A stretch of 64,000 nt of DNA from a virus, in the IMG/VR virus record IMGVR_UViG_3300019458_000024, positions 62,001-126,000 of that record; one strand, 5' to 3'. Of this stretch, positions 45,413 to 54,670 are shown in pieces; position 1 is the stretch's first letter, and each line of letters begins with the position of its first letter. The translations under genes were made by a program, and so were the position numbers. The notes beneath the pieces are model-generated. The model saw nothing but the letters and a program-made list of their open reading frames with translations, was not told where the DNA came from and searched no databases.

Positions 45413-46492
45413 ATGGAAACTCAACTCGAAATGAAGAATGGTAACGGAATGTCTAAAAAGCCAGAACGCAAAGCGGCACATGTAGTTCAACCAGTTGAAC
45501 GCCTTACTAAGAAGTTTGGTATCAGTGCAACTTTCGGAATTGATTTAGGCCCAGAATTAGATGACAACGACAATCCAATTCTGGACGCCTTTGGCAAGCC
45601 TGTTATGAAGGAACGGGAAGTCACAGGCTTCGTGGAGCCGGGACCAGAGACCCCTCAAATTGACCCCCACTACGTCTTCCCAGATGAAGATACCAAGATG
45701 ATTCTTTTGGGTCTTGAACTTAGGGACCGAATTTTGCTGACGGGAATGACCGGTACTGGTAAAACTTCTATTCTAGAACAGATTGCAGCACGGCTTAATT
45801 ACAACGTAATTAAAATCAATTTTGACGGTGCTATTACCAGACAAGACCTTATTGGAGAGTGGGTAGTTAAGCCTGGTACGCAGGGTTCCGGATCTATTAT
45901 GGAATTTCAATACGGAATTTTGCCACACGCATTTCAAATGCCTGGAACTATTATTATTTTGGACGAGTGGGATACTATCAGTGGGGAGTGTTCTTTTGTT
46001 CTTCAGCGCCCATTGCAAAAGGACGATGGTAAGTTGTTGATTCTTGAGAATGGAGGGGAACTTATTCCTCTACACCCACAAAATACTATCATCGCTACGG
46101 CAAATACCTGTGGTATGGGTGACGACACTGGACTACATACACAAGGAACTAAAGTTCAGAACTATGCTCAACTAAATCGTTTTAGCATGACTGTCAAAAT
46201 GCAGTATCTGAAAGCTGAAGATGAAGTTAAAATGATTCAGAAAAGGTTTCCAGACCTTAAGTCTATGGAATGCGAGGTTTTTGTAAAAGCTATCAATTTG
46301 ATTCGCGAAGCGTACGTTAGCGGCCAAATTTCCGCTCCTCTATCATCTCGTGATTTAATTAATTGGGTTGAAAAGTTTGTACTACTGGGCGACCCTATGC
46401 GAGCTGCAACTTATTGTTTTCTTAATAGAATGCCGGCAGAGGATGCAGAAACCGCCTATTCAACCCTTCAACGAAATTTTAAGGATTCATAG
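45413..46492 (+). CDS. CobS-like AAA+ ATPase
   Basis: 359 residues. Walker A GMTGTGKT (111-118), ITRQDLIGEWVV, Walker B IIILDEWD (D184/E185) and the sensor segment NTIIATANTCGMGDDTGLHT are those of CobS/MoxR ATPases. The GMGDDTGLHTQGTKVQN loop is especially CobS-like. Its partner in bacteria is CobT. Starts almost directly at element copy 11, as the CobT-like gene does at copy 9, so the two may be co-regulated. Confidence 0.88.
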   Translation: METQLEMKNGNGMSKKPERKAAHVVQPVERLTKKFGISATFGIDLGPELDDNDNPILDAFGKPVMKEREVTGFVEPGPETPQIDPHYVFPDEDTKMILLGLELRDRILLTGMTGTGKTSILEQIAARLNYNVIKINFDGAITRQDLIGEWVVKPGTQGSGSIMEFQYGILPHAFQMPGTIIILDEWDTISGECSFVLQRPLQKDDGKLLILENGGELIPLHPQNTIIATANTCGMGDDTGLHTQGTKVQNYAQLNRFSMTVKMQYLKAEDEVKMIQKRFPDLKSMECEVFVKAINLIREAYVSGQISAPLSSRDLINWVEKFVLLGDPMRAATYCFLNRMPAEDAETAYSTLQRNFKDS

Positions 46493-46837
46493 ATGTACGA
46501 ATACAAAGCAAGATATATCAAAGTAGTAGACGGAGATACGCTGGATCTTGATGTAGACTTGGGTTTCCATACGAAGACATCCCTACGTTTCAGAATCCTT
46601 GGAATCAATACCCCAGAAAAGAATTCAAACGATCCAGAAGAAAAGAGGAAAGCCCTCGTGGCAACACAATACGTTCAGGACCTTCTGGCTAAAAATCCTC
46701 CGTTAACTATTAGAACTGAAAAATCAGACAGCTTTGGACGCTGGTTAGCGGAAGTTTGGATAACTAACGATGATAAAAAGATAAATTTAGGAGAAGAATT
46801 GTTGGCGAAAGGACTAGCAGTTCCTTATAAGAAATGA
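46493..46837 (+). CDS. Thermonuclease (SNase) homologue
   Basis: 114 residues. YKARYIKVVDGDTLDLDVDL, LRFRILGINTPE and GRWLAEVWI align with staphylococcal nuclease; key acidic residues (DGDT and the TPE glutamate) and Arg (LRFR, GR) are present. No signal peptide, so it would act in the cytoplasm, perhaps degrading host DNA/RNA. Starts directly after the CobS-like gene. Confidence 0.9.
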   Translation: MYEYKARYIKVVDGDTLDLDVDLGFHTKTSLRFRILGINTPEKNSNDPEEKRKALVATQYVQDLLAKNPPLTIRTEKSDSFGRWLAEVWITNDDKKINLGEELLAKGLAVPYKK

Positions 46838-47127
46838 AAACTTTCACTGTATGGCTGTGTAAAGAATCCAATAACAAGGCACCAGAGTATGTATTTGTTG
46901 ATAAAGACTATACATTCGCTGGAGAACTTGACGCGTCAAGCCCCAAAGAAGTTGTGAAATATATTGCATATACAAACCCTAAAGACTCAGAATTATTGGA
47001 TCATAAGACACTAAGAACAGGAGATGTGCTGGAGGATGAAGTTGGCAACGGCTTCATTCTTACGCCTTTTGGGGTGTGGGCTACTGTAAAAATATTACGT
47101 ACAGGTCACGATATCGTTGACGAGTAA
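46834..47127 (+). CDS. Hypothetical protein
   Basis: 97 residues in an ATGA overlap with the nuclease gene. Beta-rich; opening FTVWLCKESNNKAPEYVFVD; ends RTGHDIVDE. Unrecognised. Confidence 0.65.
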   Translation: MKTFTVWLCKESNNKAPEYVFVDKDYTFAGELDASSPKEVVKYIAYTNPKDSELLDHKTLRTGDVLEDEVGNGFILTPFGVWATVKILRTGHDIVDE

Positions 47128-47151
47128 AGGGTTATACGTCAATATGTAAGG

Positions 47152-47418
47152 GTGATAACAAGAAAATCAGCCCCGAAGACGGTAGCAAACAATCTTATTA
47201 CAGAACATGGACGGGACGGCTTTCAGCGCCTTATTGACATGTTCAGAAACAACGAAAGTGGAACCAAAATTGGACAGCTCTTTGGCGTGTCTAGACAGCG
47301 TGTTTCCCAATGGAAAGCTGCACTTGGTAAAGAGTTAGTAACTTTTGAAATTCATCCTGATATCCAAGATCTTGTAGATCAGGCAGATCCAAAAGGTCTG
47401 AACAGAACTCTTATCTAG
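47152..47418 (+). CDS. Helix-turn-helix protein
   Basis: 88 residues from GTG 47152. GTKIGQLFGVSRQRVSQWKA (about 43-62) is a clean helix-turn-helix, the form seen in sigma region-4-like and Cro-like regulators. Basic opening (RKSAPKTVANN). Its place just before the virion genes suits a late regulator, or a terminase small subunit, which often carries a similar N-terminal HTH. Confidence 0.7.
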   Translation: MITRKSAPKTVANNLITEHGRDGFQRLIDMFRNNESGTKIGQLFGVSRQRVSQWKAALGKELVTFEIHPDIQDLVDQADPKGLNRTLI

Positions 47419-47465
47419 AGCAATTTTTGTGTTCATGGTAAGATTCGGAGTAATATAGGACAGTT

Positions 47466-47663
47466 ATGAGTGAGTGTCCTCATTGCCATGATTTTCTTCC
47501 AACTGTAGGAACTACTATGGTTTTGTGTAGTTGCGCGGAGAGCCGTAAACTTGAAGCCGAACAAAGACAACAGCGCAAAATGTGGCGCGCAATGCGCACG
47601 GTAGCTATGGAAAAACAATTTGAAATTAGACGCATGTCGCGTCGTACTAAAACTAAGGACTAG
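47466..47663 (+). CDS. Small basic zinc-knuckle protein
   Basis: 65 residues: ECPHCHDF and LCSCAES provide four Cys near the N-terminus, then a long basic helix (RQQRKMWRAMRTVAMEKQFE) ending RRTKTKD. Possible nucleic-acid-binding protein. Confidence 0.7.
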   Translation: MSECPHCHDFLPTVGTTMVLCSCAESRKLEAEQRQQRKMWRAMRTVAMEKQFEIRRMSRRTKTKD

Positions 47664-47677
47664 GAGAATAAGACATC

Positions 47678-48394
47678 GTGTACAATCCCGTTAGATTCAA
47701 TCAACCGTATAGAAACAACAACAAGCGACGAGCGCGCCAGCTTGATCCTAAAGCAGGTATCAAACACAGTGATATCATGCGCCGTCAAGGGCTAGGACAA
47801 ACCATCCCTTTGATGGGTAGAATTTCAACACCATATGGGGTGTCTGCTGAAATTTTTGCTGGAGAAGATTTTACTGTTCGTTCTGAGTTTATCAATTCAG
47901 GTAATAACTTGGGGTATGGCGTAAACAAGAAAGCAGAACGCGTTTACCAAGTAGCTAAAGGCGTACTTTATGTTACTTACGATAATAATGGAGCTAGAAA
48001 TATAATTCAAATTCAAGAAGGTGGCACTTTTAGGGCTCCTAAAGGATTGGCCCATAGTGTTTCTTCTTCCAATTCTGACGTTGAACTTATCGTCATTGAA
48101 AGTTCAGGCTATATGAAAGATTGGAAGGTGTTGATGGATGAGGAAGTGGTCACTTCTACCGTACCTAGCTTGTTGGCAACTACGCCTGACGTTCCAGCGA
48201 CTCCGAGGAGAAAAGATCAATCCAAGGCTAAAGCAGCTGCTGAACAGCAAGCGCGCAAGAGGGCACGAAGTACTTCTCCAAACGTTGCCGCATCTGGTAA
48301 AATTGGAGTAAATAAAATTAGGTCTTCTAATTCGGCAAACGTAGTTGGTGTTAATCCACGGCCGGGCGGTCCAGGAGCTTATAGCGACGAATGA
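47678..48394 (+). CDS. Cupin-domain protein of virion region
   Basis: 238 residues from GTG 47678 with an AGGAGAA site. Residues about 55-150 form a cupin barrel: SEFINSGNNLGYGVNKKAER, VAKGVLYVTYDN and GGTFRAPKGLAHSVSSSNSD. The metal-binding His set is incomplete (one clear His in LAHS). The remaining 80 residues are basic and disordered. Perhaps a virion-associated or assembly protein using the barrel structurally. Confidence 0.7.
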   Translation: MYNPVRFNQPYRNNNKRRARQLDPKAGIKHSDIMRRQGLGQTIPLMGRISTPYGVSAEIFAGEDFTVRSEFINSGNNLGYGVNKKAERVYQVAKGVLYVTYDNNGARNIIQIQEGGTFRAPKGLAHSVSSSNSDVELIVIESSGYMKDWKVLMDEEVVTSTVPSLLATTPDVPATPRRKDQSKAKAAAEQQARKRARSTSPNVAASGKIGVNKIRSSNSANVVGVNPRPGGPGAYSDE

Positions 48395-48795
48395 GTATCA
48401 TAAAGCCAGCGTCTTTTATTAACCAGTGTGATTTGATTCGCTCTAATTCTAGTTTTGCTGACGAAAAGGCAAAACAAATGATGGGAGCGGCAAACCCGCT
48501 TATTGGTTCCGACATTCGCAAACCTGCTAGTACTTTTTGCAGTGGTTGTGGTCGCTGGCACCGACCTGGAAACATGTGCCCAGCAACTAATAAGTCACAG
48601 ATTACTGAAGGTAAAAAAGCGCTACCTGGATCGTTGCATCAAGATAGTTTTTTAAGTTATCAATCAGAACCGCCTACACAAGAAAGTACAGAAGATCAAC
48701 AGCAAAATTTTGTAGATTCAAGCGCGTATATGCAGAATCAACAAGAGAATTATTTGAACGCTTTAAGAGTTTGGCAGGCTAAATTTGGCGCATGA
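48391..48795 (+). CDS. Virion-region protein with zinc knuckle
   Basis: 134 residues, ATGA overlap. CSGCGRWHRPGNMCP gives a compact C-x-x-C...H...C site; the C-terminal half is Gln/Glu/Ser-rich. Unknown structural or assembly role. Confidence 0.65.
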   Translation: MSIIKPASFINQCDLIRSNSSFADEKAKQMMGAANPLIGSDIRKPASTFCSGCGRWHRPGNMCPATNKSQITEGKKALPGSLHQDSFLSYQSEPPTQESTEDQQQNFVDSSAYMQNQQENYLNALRVWQAKFGA

Positions 48796-49703
48796 ACGAA
48801 GAACTAAATAAAGAGATGATGGTGAGTGAGTCTGATCCTCAGTCTTTGGAGGAACATAGTCATCATGAGCCTGATTCTTTTATGTACATCTATCGTTCTA
48901 TAGACATTAGTCGCGTGCAAGAAGATGTTGATTTTGTAGATAAATGCGTGCGAGCTGGGGTGATACCTTCTTCATTACGATATGGTGTAATGCAGCGTAA
49001 TCAAATGGTAGCGTATCGGGGCATAGTTAAATCTACTACAGATAACTATTACTACTTCAATTGGGCTCCTCAAACTGATTTTAGATTAGTTCCAGCGGAT
49101 GACGCCACTAAACAGTGGGAAGCTCAAAAACTTTTTAAGACTTGTTCTTTTGGTTGTGATATGCGCAAAGCAGAGGCTCCTCTTTCTCCTGGTGAGTCTA
49201 TTGAAGGTTGCGAAGAGGAAGAAGTCAGTGAAGACGACGCGGACAAAGCAAACGCACCTAACATTTGGCCGGCCGGTAGCCCTTCTCGCGACGAAGACAA
49301 AGATATAAGAGAACAAGAATCTGATATTACAGATGCGCACCCTGGCGCCACGATAGCGCGCACTCCAGATGACCCCAATATTGGAAGGATATGGCATGAA
49401 AAAGCTCTATCTAGACCTGGGGATGGGGCCATGCCATTAGCCACTAACGATGGGGAACAGCATTGGAACACTGCGGATTTAATGAAAGCATGGGGAAAAA
49501 AGCTTCAAGAGTCCGCTCCGGTTGTACAGCCGCAAATTACTCCATTGGAGTCTAGGTATTTGCAAGAAGTAATGGGAATGTCTCAAGCTGATGTTAATAA
49601 AGGTTTGCGCATTCCAGCTCGCCACAGAATTTCTTTCGAACAATGGAAATCTGGTCAATTGCGTTCAAACATAGATAACTTAAAATCTTGGCTTAAAAAG
49701 TGA
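48792..49703 (+). CDS. Virion-region protein upstream of portal
   Basis: 303 residues, ATGA overlap with the gene above and GTGA overlap with the portal. The N-terminal 110 residues have a globular pattern (YGVMQRNQMVAYRGIVKSTT); the middle is very acidic (EGCEEEEVSEDDADKA). C-terminal helix ends LKSWLKK. No terminase motifs are found, so the terminase must lie elsewhere. Confidence 0.7.
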   Translation: MNEELNKEMMVSESDPQSLEEHSHHEPDSFMYIYRSIDISRVQEDVDFVDKCVRAGVIPSSLRYGVMQRNQMVAYRGIVKSTTDNYYYFNWAPQTDFRLVPADDATKQWEAQKLFKTCSFGCDMRKAEAPLSPGESIEGCEEEEVSEDDADKANAPNIWPAGSPSRDEDKDIREQESDITDAHPGATIARTPDDPNIGRIWHEKALSRPGDGAMPLATNDGEQHWNTADLMKAWGKKLQESAPVVQPQITPLESRYLQEVMGMSQADVNKGLRIPARHRISFEQWKSGQLRSNIDNLKSWLKK

Positions 49704-52702
49704 GTAGGCGGAAAAAACATAAAACTTCATCTGCCCCGATGGACATGAATCACATTGTTCGTGATGTAACTGCTATGCAACTAGCATCGCAGCATATTCC
49801 GGCTCTTGTTGCACAGGAAGTTAGAAAGGCGTGGAAACAACTTCCTAATGTTGACCCCAAACAAGGTCCAAAAAGTTGGTTTCATGATCCGTTGTCTTTA
49901 CAGTACTCTCTAGGATATAAAGACAGGAGATTTAGCCTAACCTATGACACTCTGCGCAGAGTAGCAGGCCAACTTTCAATTATTAGCGCCATTATTAATA
50001 CCAGAGCCGCTCAGGTCGCTGCTTTTGCACAACCATATAGGTGGACTAAAAGTTTAGGTTTTACTATTCGTCACAAGGACTCGGACAGACAAACTACTCC
50101 AGCTGAAGTTGAATTTATTAAAGAGTTGGAGCAGTTTATTCTTAATTGTGGGCGTTCAGAGCGTAACCCATTTAGTAGGGTTCCTCGTGATGATTTTGAA
50201 ATGTTTTTGAGAAAAATGGTTCGTGACTCACTTACACTAGACCAGTGTTGTGCCGAAATCGTTCCAGATAAAGTTGGTTTGCCTTATGAATTTTATGCAC
50301 TCGATGCGTCTACTGTAAGGATAGCGGCAGACGATCGCTATGTAGGAATAAATTCATCTTATCAAAATCGTACTGGATTTGTTCCTGATATGCCGTCACG
50401 TTTTCTTGGCTTGTGGGAAGGCAGAAAATACGGAGAGGAGAATGGAGAAAAACCAATCTCATTCGTCCAAGTAATTAATGGACAGATTGAAAATGTTTAC
50501 TCGCGAGATGAATTGATGTTTGGGGTTAGAAACCCTAGAACTGATATTTGGATTCAAGGTTATGGATACAGTGAGCTTGAACAATTAATTACTATTGTTA
50601 CCTCTCATCTGTACGCAGAGGAATACAACCGCCGATTTTTCTGCATGTGCGCAGAATCATTAGTAAATACAAAAAATGGCATGATACCAATTGTAGATTT
50701 GGTAGATAAAGAATTTGAGGTATGGAATGGCAAAGCATGGCGTCGCGCAACAGCTTTTGAGACAGGTAAGCGCAATGTACGCCGCACCAAACTATGGAAC
50801 GGGCTTGAACTCAGAACCAGTCCAGACCATAAATTTCACGTAATTCCGCGTGATAGTTTAGATGGATCGGTGGAGTGGCGCACGCAAGACGCGCTAAAAA
50901 CAGACGACTATGTACTAGTAAATTATACACGAACCGATTGTCCGCTAAATTTGGAAGCACTGTTAGTGGGGAAGACATATCAGAATACGCAAGGCAAGCC
51001 TTGGACAGTGACAGAAGAAACTGTTAAAGATGTTGAATTTTGGGAAATGATAGGTTTCGCGTTAGGGGACGGTTTGTGGCCTACTTTTTCTGATGGTCGC
51101 AGCTCCATGATGATTTACCCTCACCACACTAAAGATGCCAAATTATTTGAGAAATTTTTGAAAATATGCGACAGACATGGAATAAATGCTAAGCAAAAGC
51201 AAATAAATTTACACGTCACTAGAGTTTCTGATGGGGAGACTGGCTACCCATCAATCGCAATATTTCACACTACATTTTCTGAATGGTTGCGTGAGTTAGG
51301 CTTTCGACCGTCAAATCAATCTAGACAAATCCCCAGATTCCTATTTTCACAACCGGCATGGATGAGGGAAGCGGTGTTAAGAGGGTTGTTTAGTGCTGAC
51401 GGGCACAGGCCCGCACATAAATCAGGTTACAATACACCAACCGTATTTTCTGCGTGTCCTAGTTTTCAGGCTGATATTGTGTCTTGTCTGTGGTCAGTTG
51501 GTGTGTCTGCAAATTTAGTCGGAAAGGGATGGAATCGTAATGGCAGTATTGACATACAAGATATAGATAAATTTGTAGAACATATAGGTTATCTACAAGA
51601 TTATAAGAATGAAAATATAAAACGTGCGCCTGAGTCTAAACATAGGTGGGATAAGCTGCACCCCGTCTATTGTGTATCTTTAGCAAGAAAAATAAAAGAC
51701 TCCCCAAATTGGGATCGTCTTTCTCGTAAAGACCGTGATCTAGTTTGTAAGGTGGCTCGCAATCAGTGTCAAATAAGCAGACCCAGGGCTATTTCAATAT
51801 GTGCAAATCTCGGCATTGATGGAGGGGACGCTTTGAAGTATGTTCATGCACCGGTTGATGTGTTGGATCACAAATCTTACGGCACTGAAATGATGTATGA
51901 TGTTGAAGTTTTTGATGATGAGCATATTTTTCTTGCTAATCACATGGCTGTACACAATAGCGCAGGCTCTTCTGCAAAGGGTATTTTGAACTTGAAAGGA
52001 GATAATTTTACTCCTGAGATGTTGGAGGGCTTCCGCAGACAGTGGCTAGCTCAAGTCTCCGGAGTAGAAAGTTCCTGGAAAACTCCTGTGCTACAGAGTG
52101 AAGGTCTTGAGTATATTGATCTCAATAAGACCAATCAAGAAATGGAGTTCGGTAAGTGGATGGAGTATCTACTTAAAGTAGCGGCTGGTGTCTACTTAAT
52201 TGACCCTCAAGAAATCGGTTTTAATATGCAGGGCTCGACTCAGCATTCGCCAATGTTTGAATCTAGCCAAGAATGGAAGATTAAAGCTAGCAGAGATAGA
52301 GGTCTAAAACCTCTTTTGCGTTTTTTGGCTAAAATGATCAATACCAATATTATTGATAAAATTGATGATCATTTTACTCTTGAGTTTGTCGGTCTTGACG
52401 AATTGTCTGAGAATGAAAAGCATGAAATGCTCGTTGAGCAAATCAGTTCTTATATGACTCTTAATGAAGGTCGCAGGACGCTTGGATTAAATGATCTGCC
52501 TGGTGGTGATATTCCAATGAACCCAGTATACCAGCAGGCACTGCAGCTACAAGCTCAGCAAGGAATGGGTCAAGTCTCTGGAGCGGCACCTCCTGAGCAG
52601 ACTTCAAATTTACCACCTGGTCCTGGTGGAGAAAGTGGAGTCAAACCTTCAAGCCCTCGTTACAGTGGTTTATTTGGCCATGATGATTCTGGAGAAAACT
52701 AA
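49700..52702 (+). CDS. Portal protein with LAGLIDADG intein
   Basis: 1000 residues before splicing, 561 after. Extein hallmarks of portals: YDTLRRVAGQLSIISAIINT near the N-terminus, IQGYGYSELEQLITIVTSHL and YAEEYNRRFF directly before the insertion, then SAGSSAKGILNLKGD and a LNEGRRTLGLNDLPGGD segment near the C-terminus, followed by a Gln/Gly/Pro-rich end. Portal forms the dodecameric DNA gate of the procapsid. The intein interrupts NRRFF-SAGSSAKGIL, a highly conserved stretch. GTG start overlaps the upstream stop. Confidence 0.93.
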   Translation: MSRRKKHKTSSAPMDMNHIVRDVTAMQLASQHIPALVAQEVRKAWKQLPNVDPKQGPKSWFHDPLSLQYSLGYKDRRFSLTYDTLRRVAGQLSIISAIINTRAAQVAAFAQPYRWTKSLGFTIRHKDSDRQTTPAEVEFIKELEQFILNCGRSERNPFSRVPRDDFEMFLRKMVRDSLTLDQCCAEIVPDKVGLPYEFYALDASTVRIAADDRYVGINSSYQNRTGFVPDMPSRFLGLWEGRKYGEENGEKPISFVQVINGQIENVYSRDELMFGVRNPRTDIWIQGYGYSELEQLITIVTSHLYAEEYNRRFFCMCAESLVNTKNGMIPIVDLVDKEFEVWNGKAWRRATAFETGKRNVRRTKLWNGLELRTSPDHKFHVIPRDSLDGSVEWRTQDALKTDDYVLVNYTRTDCPLNLEALLVGKTYQNTQGKPWTVTEETVKDVEFWEMIGFALGDGLWPTFSDGRSSMMIYPHHTKDAKLFEKFLKICDRHGINAKQKQINLHVTRVSDGETGYPSIAIFHTTFSEWLRELGFRPSNQSRQIPRFLFSQPAWMREAVLRGLFSADGHRPAHKSGYNTPTVFSACPSFQADIVSCLWSVGVSANLVGKGWNRNGSIDIQDIDKFVEHIGYLQDYKNENIKRAPESKHRWDKLHPVYCVSLARKIKDSPNWDRLSRKDRDLVCKVARNQCQISRPRAISICANLGIDGGDALKYVHAPVDVLDHKSYGTEMMYDVEVFDDEHIFLANHMAVHNSAGSSAKGILNLKGDNFTPEMLEGFRRQWLAQVSGVESSWKTPVLQSEGLEYIDLNKTNQEMEFGKWMEYLLKVAAGVYLIDPQEIGFNMQGSTQHSPMFESSQEWKIKASRDRGLKPLLRFLAKMINTNIIDKIDDHFTLEFVGLDELSENEKHEMLVEQISSYMTLNEGRRTLGLNDLPGGDIPMNPVYQQALQLQAQQGMGQVSGAAPPEQTSNLPPGPGGESGVKPSSPRYSGLFGHDDSGEN
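50642..51958 (+). other. LAGLIDADG intein in portal gene
   Basis: 439 residues, starting CMCAESLVNT and ending ANHMAVHN with Ser as +1. Block B TSPDHKFHVIPRD. Two dodecapeptide-like motifs, FWEMIGFALGDGLW and REAVLRGLFSADGH, mark a LAGLIDADG homing endonuclease. Confidence 0.93.
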
Positions 52703-52705
52703 CTT

Positions 52706-53656
52706 ATGTCTTTTTTAGATAAATTGTTGAAAAGTATTGAACCTGATTTTGGCAAACCTCTTCCAAAAAAAGAACCACGAGAAGGGGAGACAAAATTTGA
52801 GCACAAAATTCGTCAATGGACTGATGAAGTAAAAGAGAGACCAGGTAGGTTTCCTGGCGGACAGAAGCAGGCCATTGCCATTGCTGCCCAACAGTCTGGT
52901 GTGTCTAAGGGGTCTGAAGGCGAAACTGAAAAACATAAAGAGAAGATGAGAGTTTTTATTGATGAAATGGCCGAAGAGTATGCTAAAGCCGGTGTAGGTA
53001 GTTCAGGAATCCGGCAAGCAGGCGGCACTGGTTTTAGTGTTGGACAAGGTATTGGTGCCGGTTTAGATAGACCAGGGGGTGCAGCTACTGGTGTTGCGAG
53101 TGGTGTTAATCCAACTGTTAGTGCTATTTCCGGCAGTGGCGGTAACTATAAACCTTCTGGTGGCCGTACAGCGCCTAAAGCAGCTACTGCTCCAAAAGCT
53201 CCTACTGCACCTGCTGCGCCTACCTCGCCGCCTACATCATATCCCACCGCAGGGATGGAGCTAGGACCGGCCGGTAGAGCTAGAATGTCTGTAAAATCAC
53301 ATGGTTGCGATAAATGTATGAAAGGTGAATGCCCACACGGTGGGGAGGAAGGGCACGAAGAAATAGAAAAAGCATTGACTTCGCGTGCCTTGTCCATTCC
53401 AGCTCATCTTAGACAGCCTGCTGCCTATGATTTTGATGCTATTAGGCGATCAGCGACTCAACAGACTTCTAGAATGTACACCTCTCTTTCCCCGGGTGCT
53501 GCAGAATCAATTTTGAATGCAGCTGAACAAGAGAACAAAGATCCTAGAGTTAAAGCTGTGAAATCACAGGAAGAATCTTCTAAAAAAGTACAGGAGATGC
53601 GAGATAAAATCGCAGCTGCTATGGTCCCCCGCACAGGAATTAAGTTCGTTAGGTAA
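52706..53656 (+). CDS. Virion-region protein with Ala/Pro linker
   Basis: 316 residues. N-terminal FPGGQKQAIAIAAQQSGVSK recalls the RKQAIAI motif of small phage proteins. A Gly/Ala/Pro/Thr-rich linker (about 110-190), then CDKCMKGECPHGGEEGHEEI, a Cys/His knuckle, and a helical C-terminus. Possibly a portal-associated or scaffolding protein; this is by position only. Confidence 0.65.
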   Translation: MSFLDKLLKSIEPDFGKPLPKKEPREGETKFEHKIRQWTDEVKERPGRFPGGQKQAIAIAAQQSGVSKGSEGETEKHKEKMRVFIDEMAEEYAKAGVGSSGIRQAGGTGFSVGQGIGAGLDRPGGAATGVASGVNPTVSAISGSGGNYKPSGGRTAPKAATAPKAPTAPAAPTSPPTSYPTAGMELGPAGRARMSVKSHGCDKCMKGECPHGGEEGHEEIEKALTSRALSIPAHLRQPAAYDFDAIRRSATQQTSRMYTSLSPGAAESILNAAEQENKDPRVKAVKSQEESSKKVQEMRDKIAAAMVPRTGIKFVR

Positions 53657-53668
53657 AGGAGAGATAGG

Positions 53669-54004
53669 ATGAGATTATACATAAATAAGCGTCCGAATCC
53701 GACTCTCTATTTAGGGACTTCGGGCGCTCCAGCACTGATTTTAAAATCAGACCAAATTGTAGATTTGGAAGAATTGACGCCTGAGGCTATGAAAGCGTTT
53801 CGCAGCCACTGGCTTAGGAAAGTAATAGAAGTAGAACCCTACTTGTATTTAGAAATAGACAAAGCTAATTCAGTTCGTGATCCTAGTCATGGGCAATATA
53901 TTTCCGGTGGCGCCCATAAATCAAAACCAAAAGATATGTCTGAAGTTGTAAATGATCTTATGAGCAAACTTCCCGGAGAAAAGTTGGACAAGAAAGATGA
54001 GTAA
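53669..54004 (+). CDS. Virion-region hypothetical protein
   Basis: 111 residues after AAAGGAGAGA. RPNPTLYLGTSGAPALILKS and DLEELTPEAMKAFRSHWLRK are recognisable elements. Unknown function; located between portal and MuF-like genes. Confidence 0.65.
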   Translation: MRLYINKRPNPTLYLGTSGAPALILKSDQIVDLEELTPEAMKAFRSHWLRKVIEVEPYLYLEIDKANSVRDPSHGQYISGGAHKSKPKDMSEVVNDLMSKLPGEKLDKKDE

Positions 54005-54482
54005 AAACAATACATTTTCAAGAGTGCCTATTCACGTGCAAGACCCTAGTCTTGCAAAAGCTAATTCTCATAAAAATCCTTCTTATGAGAGTTTCCGGCC
54101 TCATCAGGTACACAACGTAGAATATAAGTACCAGGGTGAAGATCGTCCTAACACTCATATGATGAGCGTTATGCGACGCAATCCGGATGGTTCATTAGAC
54201 TATGAATGGGCCAAGAATATGGTTGTGGATGCTATTCACGGAATGTCTTTTCCACACGCACTTCGTCCCATTCATCACGCACTGCTAACTGTGTGTTTTC
54301 CTGATAAATATCGAGGAATGATGCCACAGGAAGCTGACCTCAAAACCCAGCTTAGCGCTTCTGAAAAGGCTAGAGTTCGTGACATGGTTGAAGAGCATCT
54401 TCTTGAAGAGGAGAATTGGAACGTTGGTGGAGGCGGAGGGTCCGTCGCAGGACGCTCCAAAACTAGAGACGGTACCCCTTAA
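53997..54482 (+). CDS. Virion-region hypothetical protein
   Basis: 161 residues, overlapping the previous gene by eight bases. His-rich helical centre (SFPHALRPIHHALLTVCFPD) and a Gly-rich linker near the end (WNVGGGGGSVAGRS). Unrecognised. Confidence 0.65.
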   Translation: MSKNNTFSRVPIHVQDPSLAKANSHKNPSYESFRPHQVHNVEYKYQGEDRPNTHMMSVMRRNPDGSLDYEWAKNMVVDAIHGMSFPHALRPIHHALLTVCFPDKYRGMMPQEADLKTQLSASEKARVRDMVEEHLLEEENWNVGGGGGSVAGRSKTRDGTP

Positions 54483-54625
54483 TGGATTGTTTTGACCCAA
54501 ACAAGAGAGCTGAAGAAAAACAAGATTCTCGCAATGAGGATACAGAGGATTTAGTTTCAGGAAAAAAGAGCAGAGAAGAACTTAGACAAGAAAATGGCAT
54601 TTTTTCATTTCCTGATGCGAAAATA
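54482..54625 (+). CDS. Small charged protein, possible frameshift at end
   Basis: 47 residues, MDCFDPNKRAEEKQDSRNED at the start, in a TAATG overlap. The frame stops at 54625. A -1 shift at the run of five T (54600-54604) would continue as SFPDAKIDWSRVGRLS and end at 54654, just before the next ribosome-binding site; which is real is unclear. Confidence 0.5.
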
Positions 54626-54670
54626 GACTGGTCAAGAGTAGGCAGGCTCTCTTAATAGGAGTTATTGATT

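Noticed and set aside
47152-47418. Terminase small subunit
   Set aside because: The HTH and position fit, but there is no adjacent large subunit and no oligomerisation region is evident.
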